From NCBI GenBank assembly GCA_031258265.1, contig JAIRNB010000154.1, forward strand, positions 1-17,480: a stretch of DNA of 17,480 nucleotides. Direction: 5' to 3'. Source of the stretch: Treponema sp. GTDB taxonomy: Bacteria; Spirochaetota; Spirochaetia; Treponematales; Breznakiellaceae. Positions 1 through 6,155 of the stretch are shown here, one piece after another. The notes beneath the pieces are model-generated. The model saw only the letters and a list, made by a program, of their open reading frames with translations. It had not been told where the DNA came from and did not search any database. How positions within the stretch are numbered: position 1 is the stretch's first letter; each line of letters starts with the position of its first letter. A program made the position numbers and the translations under genes.

Positions 1-41
1 TCTTTTAAGCTAGGAGTTTGTTGCGCTTTGCGCTTAAAATA

Positions 42-73
42 GTATAAATATTCATGTTAATGAATATTTATAC
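42..73. repeat. AT-rich perfect inverted repeat
   Basis: Arms 42-54 and 61-73 are perfect 13-bp complements around a 6-nt spacer (tgttaa). It is nested in a second complementary pair, 13-21 with 77-85 (ggagtttgt / acaaactcc). A competing stem 3-10/32-39 (ttttaagc / gcttaaaa) overlaps the left side. It could be a terminator-like or alternative-fold element; no long T tract follows. Confidence 0.7.
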
Positions 74-88
74 CTTACAAACTCCGAA

Positions 89-169
89 AGCAGCCCAATA
101 ATCGTGATTTTTTGCATATAGGGCGCCACAGGCGCCTGGGCAAAAAATCTACAAGTGCAACAGGCTGCT
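89..169. repeat. Nested hairpin with three stems
   Basis: An outer stem 89-95/163-169 (agcagcc / ggctgct) encloses a perfect 10-bp stem 106-115/140-149 (gattttttgc / gcaaaaaatc). That in turn encloses ggcgcc 122-127 paired with ggcgcc 131-136 across an ACA loop. Three concentric stems suggest a folded RNA or a palindromic repeat unit rather than chance. I recognise no known RNA family. Confidence 0.5.
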
Positions 170-446
170 AGTATCCAGACATGGCTGAACTTACGGATTT
201 GGGCGCATCCGGCGTATACGCCGGACCGGGCTTTCCGGGGCTCCGGCCTCCTCGCCCCTCCGGGGCTGTGGTGGCCCCTTCGGGCCCCTCCAATCCCTTG
301 CGCAGTAAGAGCAAGCATAGCTTGTTAATTAAACCAATGTGGCTACGCATAGCGCCTCCGTATGCCCCCAAATTGAAAAATGCGTCCCAGCTTTAGCTGG
401 GGCAGTGCGCGCGCGCTTCGCTGTGTGATACGGTTTTCCGCTAACA

Positions 447-542
447 GGAAATTATTGGCGTAATGCGATGCCGTATTTGTTAATGCGCATTAGTTCAACA
501 CTGGGAAATTTATCGGCGCTATGCGGTTCCATATTTGTTAAT
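447..542. repeat. Imperfect tandem direct repeat, about 38 bp
   Basis: Copy 1 (447-484) and copy 2 (504-542) both begin ggaaatt, continue through a ggcg core and an atgcg block, and end in an identical tatttgttaat. The period is about 57 bp, with several substitutions and a 1-base length difference between copies. A 12-bp palindrome (481-492, taatgcgcatta) overlaps the end of copy 1. I found no third copy by eye. Confidence 0.55.
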
Positions 543-546
543 ATAC

Positions 547-768
547 AGCCTTCGGGCTTACCTTCCCAGCCCAAACCTGCGGTTTGGGCTGGCCGGCAGG
601 ATGCCGGCTGTGATAGGTGTATACGTTTTTGCGAAGCAAAAACGTAAAGCCCAAAAATGGCATGGATGCCATTTTTGGGCAGCGCGAGGGATAGAGCGGA
701 AATACCGGAGGCCCGCCGGAGGCGGGCTGAGGAATTGCAGCGATAGCCCGGTCCCCGCGAAGCGGGGA
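547..768. repeat. Array of seven short-loop perfect hairpins
   Basis: Stems and loops, read directly: 547-550/555-558 (TTCG loop); 566-577/581-592 (12 bp, TGC loop); 592-598/602-608 (7 bp, GGA loop); 622-632/636-646 (11 bp, GAA loop); 649-663/666-680 (15 bp, GG centre); 711-717/721-727 (7 bp, GGA loop); 752-758/762-768 (7 bp, GAA loop). All stems are perfect Watson-Crick, and each differs in sequence from the others. Two hairpins have GCGAAGC at their tip, a core known to form an extraordinarily stable DNA mini-hairpin. The array overlaps a meaningless 110-codon frame that I do not regard as a gene. Confidence 0.85.
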
Positions 769-834
769 TGCGCCCAAGATAAAGAAGATGAACATTCCTG
801 TGCGTTTAGTATGAATGGCGCTGCTTCCGCCGGA

Positions 835-864
835 TTGCCTTTACCGGGGATATTGATTTATAAT
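835..864 (+). promoter_or_regulatory. Sigma-70-type promoter for the first cluster
   Basis: TTGCCT at 835-840 (four of six -35 bases) and a perfect TATAAT at 859-864 are separated by 18 bp, giving a start near 871. The transcript would carry a short leader with GGAGG at 893-897, nine bases before the ATG at 907. A TTCGAA-centred 8-bp palindrome (875-882) lies just after the predicted start and could be an operator. Confidence 0.6.
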
Positions 865-906
865 TAACAAATTTATTCGAATTTAAATGTATGGAGGAAC
901 AATGCT

Positions 907-2529
907 ATGAGTAAGAAGGTAATGTGGGCCGGATTCTGTCTTATCCTGGCCGCCGGTCTTGTTTTCGCGGGAGGGGCAAGGGATAAAAGGCCCGCCACGC
1001 AGAGCGCCCAGAAGATAGTCTTTGCCCTGCAAAATGTGCCGGACGGTCTCGATCCGGGGGTTACCAGCAATTCTTTCGCGTCCCCCTTCCTCCTGAACCT
1101 CTTTGAGGGGCTTATCACCTACGATAAGGATAACAATATTGTCCCCGGTCTGGCGGAGAAATGGAACATCAGCGGTGACGGTACGGTGTATACTTTTAAC
1201 CTGCGGCGGGGTCTTAAATGGTCCGATGGAAGCCCCCTTACCGCCCGGGATTTTGTTTACGCCTATTACCGGGTGTTGGACCCCAAGGTGGGTTCCGAGT
1301 ATTCAGTCATGTTTACCGACTTTATCAAAGGGGCGGCGGAGTATTACGATGGCGCCGGTTCCCGGGAGCAGGTGGGGATTGCCGCCCCGGATGACAATAC
1401 CCTTGTCCTCACCCTCAAGGGGCCGACTCCCTTCTTCCTGGGTATCCTGGGGATGTGGACCTTCTCCCCGGTAAAAGAGGCGGTGGTGGAAAAGGACCCT
1501 GAACGCTGGACTCTTTCCCCTTCCAGCTATGTTTCCAACGGTCCCTTCAAGGTGTCGGACATTAAACTGGGGGAAAGCGTTACGGTGGTGAAAAACGAAC
1601 ATTATTGGAACGCCTCCGCGGTACGGCTGGAGGAGATCCAGTTCCGCTACATCCTGGAACCCGCCACGGCCCTTACCGCCCTGGAAGCCGGGCAGATTGA
1701 CGGCATGCGGACTCCTCCGGCATCGGAGACCGCCCGGCTTAAATCAAGCAGCGACGCTTTCCAATCGGTGCCTTCCTTTGGGACTACCTATTACCTTATC
1801 AACCGGAATGTTAAACCCTTCGATGATGTCCGGGTCCGCAAGGCCCTTTCCATGGCTATTGACCGGGAGGAGATTATCACCAACGTGATGCAGAGTTCCG
1901 ATACGCCGGCCTTTGGTTTTGTCTCCCCCGGTTATGTCCTTAACGGCAAGGATTTCCGGGAAGGGCGGCCCAACTACGGCCTGTCCCCCAAGGCGGATGT
2001 GGCCGGGGCCCGACGGCTTCTGGCGGAAGCGGGTTATCCCAACGGCCAGGGATTCCCCACCATCCAGTTAAGTTACTACACCGACCGGAATGTCAGGAGC
2101 GTTGTAGAGGTACTGCAGCAGATGTGGAAGCAAAACCTGAATATCAATGTCGAGATTAGCACCCAGGAATGGGCGGTGTATTATGCGGGGGTACAGCAGT
2201 TGGACTACCAGATAGGGGCCATGGGCTGGGGCGGGGATTACCTGCATCCGGTGACCTTCTTAAATGTCATGACCTCCGGCAATCCTTCTAACTATACAAG
2301 TTATAAAAATGCGGAGTATGACGCCCTGGTGGCGGCGGCGCAGACGGAGGTTGATCCGGTAAAGGCCGTGGAGATCATGCAGAAAGCGGAAGATCTTGCC
2401 ATGAACGATGCGGCGATACTGCCCCTGTACCACCGTTCTGTGATCTTTATGATGGCCCCCCATGTAAAGGGCTACTACATGACTCCCCTGTCGCATCTGT
2501 ACTTTAAGAACGCCTACGTGGAGCGGTAA
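907..2529 (+). CDS. Family 5 extracellular solute-binding protein (OppA-like)
   Basis: This 540-residue protein is the periplasmic receptor of a peptide- or oligosaccharide-type ABC importer. Residues 1-21 form a signal peptide (MSKK, hydrophobic core, VFA then GG), with no cysteine at the cleavage site and hence no lipobox. The region GLAEKWNISGDGTVYTFNLR, followed by a GLKWSDGSPLTARDFVYAYY block (near residues 80-120), is the family-5 signature. The IDREEI and VRKALSMA block in the middle and the MGWGGDYLHP block late in the protein also fit OppA/peptide-binding proteins. The start at 907 is set by GGAGG; the ATG at 902 stops at once. No permease or ATPase lies beside it, so it is an orphan receptor. 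The ligand is unknown; family-5 proteins also bind chito- and cello-oligosaccharides. Confidence 0.93.
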   Translation: MSKKVMWAGFCLILAAGLVFAGGARDKRPATQSAQKIVFALQNVPDGLDPGVTSNSFASPFLLNLFEGLITYDKDNNIVPGLAEKWNISGDGTVYTFNLRRGLKWSDGSPLTARDFVYAYYRVLDPKVGSEYSVMFTDFIKGAAEYYDGAGSREQVGIAAPDDNTLVLTLKGPTPFFLGILGMWTFSPVKEAVVEKDPERWTLSPSSYVSNGPFKVSDIKLGESVTVVKNEHYWNASAVRLEEIQFRYILEPATALTALEAGQIDGMRTPPASETARLKSSSDAFQSVPSFGTTYYLINRNVKPFDDVRVRKALSMAIDREEIITNVMQSSDTPAFGFVSPGYVLNGKDFREGRPNYGLSPKADVAGARRLLAEAGYPNGQGFPTIQLSYYTDRNVRSVVEVLQQMWKQNLNINVEISTQEWAVYYAGVQQLDYQIGAMGWGGDYLHPVTFLNVMTSGNPSNYTSYKNAEYDALVAAAQTEVDPVKAVEIMQKAEDLAMNDAAILPLYHRSVIFMMAPHVKGYYMTPLSHLYFKNAYVER

Positions 2530-2533
2530 AACC

Positions 2534-3037
2534 ATGAATCCGATAGCGGAGATCGTCATGGAAGGGGCCGGCGGCCTTATGCGCTTTGAACTTTTTCCCG
2601 CCGCCGCGCCCTTAACGGTTAAGAATTTCATCGATCTTGCGCTGTCGGGTTTCTACAACGGCCTTAGTTTCCACCGGGTAGTAAAGGGCTATGTAATCCA
2701 GGGCGGTTCCAAAAACAATACCTGTAACTGTCCCGCGGGTTTTAAAATAAAAGGGGAGTTCGCCGCTAATGGCATCGACACGGGCCTAAGCCATGAACGG
2801 GGCGCCATCTCCATGGCCCGGGACGAGGACTTTGACAGCGCGGGCACCCAGTTTTTCATAGTTCACCAGGACGCCCATAAACTGGACGGAAAATACGCCG
2901 CCTTCGGAAAAATGCTGGACGGCTTTGAGACGCTGGATAAAATTGCCGCGGTTCCCAGCGCCGGCCCCGAAAAAGAAAACCGGCCCCTGGAACCGGTGAT
3001 AATAAAAGAAATACGGATCGCGGCTGCTCCAACTTGA
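2534..3037 (+). CDS. Cyclophilin-type peptidyl-prolyl cis-trans isomerase
   Basis: This single-domain, 167-residue cyclophilin lacks a signal peptide and should act in the cytoplasm, catalysing cis-trans isomerisation of proline peptide bonds. Visible motifs are FHRVVKGYVIQGG (46-58, with the catalytic Arg at 48), GAISMARDEDFDSAGTQFFI (90-109) and LDGKYAAFG (117-125). The site that carries the cyclosporin-contacting Trp in human cyclophilin A appears to be Lys116, so drug binding would be weak; this is an inference. It starts four bases after the preceding stop codon, with its ribosome site inside the previous gene, so translation is probably coupled. Pairing a cyclophilin with a binding protein, a propeller and a sugar isomerase has no obvious metabolic logic and may be operon co-option. 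Confidence 0.93.
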   Translation: MNPIAEIVMEGAGGLMRFELFPAAAPLTVKNFIDLALSGFYNGLSFHRVVKGYVIQGGSKNNTCNCPAGFKIKGEFAANGIDTGLSHERGAISMARDEDFDSAGTQFFIVHQDAHKLDGKYAAFGKMLDGFETLDKIAAVPSAGPEKENRPLEPVIIKEIRIAAAPT

Positions 3038-3069
3038 ACAATTCTATTTTGCTGTGTAAGGAGTTTATC

Positions 3070-3951
3070 ATGCAGGTTCTTACAAACCGCCGTCAGATGG
3101 AAGACCGGGGGGTCTACAGTATCCTTGAAACCCTGGACCTGGAAAGCGGCCAACGGACAGCGTTGCGGGAATTCGACGATACTATCGAAGCCCCCAACTG
3201 GACTAAGGACGGGAAGTACCTTATCTACAACCGGGCCGGCCGGATCTACCGTTATGAACTGAGTACCGGCGCGGTGAACCCCATCTATTCCGGGGCGGTT
3301 ACAGGCTGTAACAACGACCATGTTCTTTCCCCGGACGGCGTTTCCATTGCCGTAAGCAGCGGAACCTGGGAAGACGGCCAATCCCGGATCTACACCCTCC
3401 CCCTGGCCGGGGGCGAACCCACCCTGATCACTCCCATGGCCCCCAGTTACCTCCACGGCTGGTCCCCCGACGGCAGGACTCTGGCCTACTGCGGGGAGCG
3501 GAACGGCCAGTACGACATCTACACCATCCCCGTGTGGGGCGGCAGGGAAACCCGCCTTACCAGCAGTTCCGGCCTGGACGACGGCCCCGAATACAGTCCC
3601 GATGGCCGCCACATCTGGTTTAATTCCACCCGCAGTGGGCTGATGCAGTTATGGCGCATGGAGGCCGACGGCTCAGACCCTGTCCAGATGAGCTTCGACG
3701 AAAGCAACAATTGGTTTGGTCACGTATCCCCTGACGGGGAAAAGATCGTCTTTATTTCCTACAAGAAGGGGGATGTGGAGATCGATAAACACCCCCCTAA
3801 CAAGAACGTACAGCTCCGGCTTATGTCTTCCCGGGGCGGGGATTTTAAGGTAATCGCCGAACTCTTTGGCGGCCAGGGAACTATCAATGTCAATTCCTGG
3901 TCCCCGGACTCCCGGCGCATTGCCTTTGTTTCTTACCGGCTAAAAAAGTAG
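3070..3951 (+). CDS. TolB-like six-repeat beta-propeller protein
   Basis: This 293-residue protein contains six PD40/TolB-type propeller repeats, seen as TKDGKYLIY, SPDGVSIAV, SPDGRTLAY, SPDGRHIWF, SPDGEKIVF and SPDSRRIAF at about residues 45, 87, 132, 176, 220 and 278. There is no signal peptide, so unlike TolB itself it should be cytoplasmic. I chose the ATG at 3070 over the in-frame one at 3034 because AAGGAG lies six bases before it and the extra twelve residues show no conservation. The spacing of the repeats suggests a closed six-bladed propeller. Such domains bind proteins or small ligands, or can be carbohydrate-active, but nothing here reveals catalytic residues. It lies nine bases before the isomerase gene, with which it probably works. 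Confidence 0.85.
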   Translation: MQVLTNRRQMEDRGVYSILETLDLESGQRTALREFDDTIEAPNWTKDGKYLIYNRAGRIYRYELSTGAVNPIYSGAVTGCNNDHVLSPDGVSIAVSSGTWEDGQSRIYTLPLAGGEPTLITPMAPSYLHGWSPDGRTLAYCGERNGQYDIYTIPVWGGRETRLTSSSGLDDGPEYSPDGRHIWFNSTRSGLMQLWRMEADGSDPVQMSFDESNNWFGHVSPDGEKIVFISYKKGDVEIDKHPPNKNVQLRLMSSRGGDFKVIAELFGGQGTINVNSWSPDSRRIAFVSYRLKK

Positions 3952-3960
3952 GAGTATCCC

Positions 3961-4710
3961 ATGCCCCGTCAAGACCGTTTTGTTTCCGTCCAGTTGTACG
4001 CCCTCCGGGAGGAGATGAACAGGAACTTCCCCGCCGTCATAAAGAAACTCGCCGGTATAGGCTATGAATACGTGGAGCTTTACCACCACGCCTATGGCGG
4101 CGCCGGCGCTGCGGAGCTCAGTCGTATCGTAAACGCCGCGGGGCTCAAAATTTCCGGCTGCCATGTGGGTATCGCCGACCTGGAGAACCGGCTGGAGGAA
4201 ACCATTGCCTTCCTCAGTGAATCCGGCTGTCCCCACATGATCTGCGGCTGGGCCGAGTACCCCTCCGCCCTCTCCCCCTGGCAGCGGGCCCGTTTCTTTA
4301 ACCTGGTGGGCGGGAAGGCCCGCGAAAAGGGCATGCTCTTTTCTATCCACAACCACCGTCAGGAATTCAACTTTGCCGGGGGCCGCCGTATCCTGGACAT
4401 TATCATGGAAAACACCGATCCCGCCCTGGTAAACCTGGAAATGGATACCTACTGGGCCGTTAAAGGCGGGGCGGACCCCGCCCGTTTCCAGGCCGCCTGG
4501 ACTCAGCGCAGCCCCCTCATCCACTTGAAGGATTACAACCCTGCCAAAAACCCCGACTGGGCGGTGGTGGGGGAAGGAATCATTGATTTCGCCGCTGTGG
4601 TAAAAGCCGCCGGTGAAACATCGGGCTTTGTCTTTGATCTGGACGACAGTGACGATCTCTACCGGGATTTCGCCGCCGCCCTGGGGGCTATCAAAAAACT
4701 CCTCGAATGA
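3961..4710 (+). CDS. Sugar phosphate isomerase/epimerase (AP-endonuclease-2 TIM barrel)
   Basis: This 249-residue xylose-isomerase-like TIM barrel is of the kind annotated as sugar phosphate isomerase/epimerase. Family motifs in order are VELYHH (38-43), CHVG (67-70), HNHRQEF (130-136), LEMDTYW (159-165), IHLKDYN (187-193) and VGEG (203-206). These supply the usual metal ligands and substrate His/Lys. The last strand normally carries a metal-binding Glu in a V-E-x-D context; here it reads FDLD with Asp at 226, a shorter side chain. The ribosome site GGAG overlaps the stop of the propeller gene. The substrate is unknown: relatives act on inosose, hydroxypyruvate, tagatose or 3-keto-glycosides. 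Its position behind a propeller gene and an orphan receptor suggests a specialised sugar or cyclitol pathway. Confidence 0.88.
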   Translation: MPRQDRFVSVQLYALREEMNRNFPAVIKKLAGIGYEYVELYHHAYGGAGAAELSRIVNAAGLKISGCHVGIADLENRLEETIAFLSESGCPHMICGWAEYPSALSPWQRARFFNLVGGKAREKGMLFSIHNHRQEFNFAGGRRILDIIMENTDPALVNLEMDTYWAVKGGADPARFQAAWTQRSPLIHLKDYNPAKNPDWAVVGEGIIDFAAVVKAAGETSGFVFDLDDSDDLYRDFAAALGAIKKLLE

Positions 4711-4758
4711 TTCGGGGGTCTGGTTTAATGCCTTGCAGCTTGCCGCGGCTCAAATAAC

Positions 4759-4792
4759 GGGCTTGGTAAAGAACCCGGCCTTTACCAAGCCT
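4759..4792 (+). terminator. Intrinsic terminator of the first cluster
   Basis: A perfect 11-bp stem (760-770 with 781-791 in the 4 kb block; ggcttggtaaa / tttaccaagcc) plus one outer G-T pair surrounds a 10-nt loop and is followed by TTGTTT. It lies 48 bases after the isomerase stop and before the promoter of the LacI gene. The T tract is short and interrupted, so termination may be partial. Confidence 0.7.
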
Positions 4793-5017
4793 TGTTTGGC
4801 TTACAGGTCTTCAAAAATTGAGGGGACTGCAAATATATCAGAACGTGGAGTTTGTGAGATATAAATTTGCAATGGACTTCCTCGTCCTAAAACTCCCCGC
4901 GAGCGGTCTCTTGGATATTTGACCCCATTGCGGAAAGAATAACTAATTTATACTTTTTAGCAAAATCCCGCAAACTTTTAGCTTTATGTTTTTCTGGAAT
5001 TTTATGGGTATTTTACG
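4793..5017. other. AT-rich intergenic stretch without a gene
   Basis: No coding frame with a ribosome site is visible. It contains a bulged stem 4829-4839/4858-4870 (gcaaatatatc with gatataaatttgc) and a 7-bp pair 4847-4853/4890-4896 (ggagttt / aaactcc). This resembles the ggagtttgt...acaaactcc frame at 13-85, but the interiors differ. A small ccgc-ga-gcgg hairpin lies at 4897-4906. Confidence 0.5.
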
Positions 5018-5046
5018 TTGACAGCCCAGGAGATTCCGGTTATCAT
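5018..5046 (+). promoter_or_regulatory. Strong sigma-70 promoter of the LacI gene
   Basis: Perfect TTGACA (5018-5023), a 17-bp spacer and TATCAT (5041-5046, five of six -10 bases) place the start near 5053. This is inside or at the edge of the operator at 5056-5069. It probably drives the regulator and the importer genes behind it, since the gap after the LacI gene is only 42 bases. Confidence 0.75.
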
Positions 5047-5055
5047 AATCCAATG

Positions 5056-5069
5056 TCGAAACGATTCGA
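5056..5069. promoter_or_regulatory. LacI-family operator (autoregulatory)
   Basis: TCGAAACGATTCGA is an almost perfect 14-bp palindrome centred on CG, with one mismatched pair. That is the form LacI/GalR-family proteins bind, inserting the hinge helix at the central CG step. It lies directly downstream of the -10 box and 22 bases before the LacI start codon, so a bound repressor would block transcription initiation. Autoregulation is inferred. A similar site occurs at 13483-13496. Confidence 0.65.
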
Positions 5070-5090
5070 TGAATCATTTCTGGTAAAAGC

Positions 5091-6113
5091 ATGGTGACAA
5101 TAAAGGATGTAGCCGCGATGGTAGGGGTTTCGGTAAGTACCGTATCCTATGCCCTGAATGGGAATCGGTCCATCTCCGAATCCAAGAAACTGGCGATAAA
5201 AGAGGCGGCCCGGAAGCTTGGATACAGGCCCCGTGCTATTGCCCGCAGTCTCGCAAGCGGACGAACGCATATCATTGCTATTCTGTTTCCGCCTGTTGAT
5301 CATGGTATCGGTCTTCCTGAAATAGACCTGATCATGGAAACCTCCAAAGATGTAATGAGCCGGGGTTACCACCTGGTTATCTGGACCCTTCAGACCAATG
5401 ACCCCGATGAACTGATCCAACTTATCTCCCAGGAGCTGGTAGACGGCGTTATTTTGATGGAGGTTCACCGGAAAGACAGGCGAATCGCGGTTTTACGGGA
5501 TGCCGGCATCCCCTTTATCCTTCTAGGGCGCGACGAGGATGCCCCCGGTGAAACTTATATTGATATAGATTTTTTCACGACCATGATGCACTGTCTTGTT
5601 TGGCTGAAAAAACTAGGACACCGGCGCGTGGTGTTTATGAACCAAAGCAGAAAGTCTTTCAGGAATGGTTACGGTCCGGTTGTGCAAATTCACCGGGCTT
5701 TTGTGGAACTTTGCCGTAGTCTCGAAATTAATGGTAGGGAGTATTTCTGCGAATCCAACGGAGAAATGGTCTTTGGCAAAATGCCGAAAATTTTCAGCGC
5801 CTGTCCCGGAACCACAGCTTTTGTTGTAATGAATGACAAGGCCCTGCCGGGAATAATAAGCGGGATTATGAAACAGGGGTTTTCTATTCCCGGTGATATT
5901 TCCGTTGTTTCCATGGTGTCCTCTGCGGCGGCGGCTTCATATATGCTGCCTCGGCTGACTCTTTTTGAGATGGATGTGGAACGCCTAATAGAGATGGTGG
6001 TTTCCCTGCTGATCGCAAAGATCGAGGGAAGTTATGTCGAGATTCCGGAGCGGCTGGTACCTTGTACGCTGCGGGAACACCAGAGTACTGGTCCCGCCAA
6101 GGGCAGTGCATAA
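5091..6113 (+). CDS. LacI/GalR-family transcriptional regulator
   Basis: This 340-residue protein has the full family architecture: an N-terminal helix-turn-helix (TIKDVAAMVGVSVSTVSYAL, residues 3-22), a hinge helix (ARSLASGRT, 51-59), and then a periplasmic-binding-protein-like effector domain to the end. The start at 5091 gives the usual N-terminus immediately before TIKDVA. The Shine-Dalgarno sequence is weak, which fits the low expression of a regulator. It sits 42 bases upstream of a CUT1 importer and almost certainly responds to that importer's substrate or a metabolite of it. The self-operator at 5056-5069 suggests negative autoregulation. The effector is a sugar of unknown identity. 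Confidence 0.93.
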   Translation: MVTIKDVAAMVGVSVSTVSYALNGNRSISESKKLAIKEAARKLGYRPRAIARSLASGRTHIIAILFPPVDHGIGLPEIDLIMETSKDVMSRGYHLVIWTLQTNDPDELIQLISQELVDGVILMEVHRKDRRIAVLRDAGIPFILLGRDEDAPGETYIDIDFFTTMMHCLVWLKKLGHRRVVFMNQSRKSFRNGYGPVVQIHRAFVELCRSLEINGREYFCESNGEMVFGKMPKIFSACPGTTAFVVMNDKALPGIISGIMKQGFSIPGDISVVSMVSSAAAASYMLPRLTLFEMDVERLIEMVVSLLIAKIEGSYVEIPERLVPCTLREHQSTGPAKGSA

Positions 6114-6155
6114 TCAGGGCCCTGGGTCCTGGTAAATTTTTCGAGGAGGGTTTTT

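Larger units (their letters stand above)
1..906. other. Gene-free, hairpin-rich intergenic region
   Basis: I see no convincing gene here. Open frames on both strands lack ribosome sites, have erratic low-complexity translations and run straight through perfect inverted repeats. Perfect or near-perfect stems include 3-10/32-39, 13-21/77-85, 42-54/61-73, 106-115/140-149, the 18-bp palindrome 208-225, 254-258/262-266, 273-277/282-286, 312-316/320-324, 386-392/395-401 and the palindrome 481-492. A dense array follows at 547-768. An imperfect direct repeat sits at 447-484 and 504-542. The last 70 bases hold the promoter and ribosome site of the next gene. The 3' end of an unseen upstream gene could lie just left of the window, so the first stems may be its terminator or leader structure. 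Confidence 0.8.

Noticed and set aside
52..371. Short overlapping frames on both strands in the first 400 bases
   Set aside because: Translations are rich in Gly/Arg/Pro from GC-rich repeats, with no start signals and no family resemblance.
547..768. CRISPR array
   Set aside because: There are no identical direct repeats with uniform spacers. The repeated feature is foldback shape, each stem has a different sequence, and no cas genes are present.
547..768. Integron attC sites or insertion-sequence ends
   Set aside because: There is no integrase or transposase gene, no paired R/L boxes, no target duplication and no two ends that match each other.
535..867. 110-codon open frame on the + strand across the hairpin array
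   Set aside because: It has no ribosome site and no recognisable fold, and its codons are dictated by inverted repeats. It reads as an accidental frame in non-coding DNA.
2863..3612. 249-codon frame on the - strand under the cyclophilin and propeller genes
   Set aside because: It is a long antisense shadow of GC-rich coding DNA. The + strand proteins have clear family motifs and the antisense product has none.
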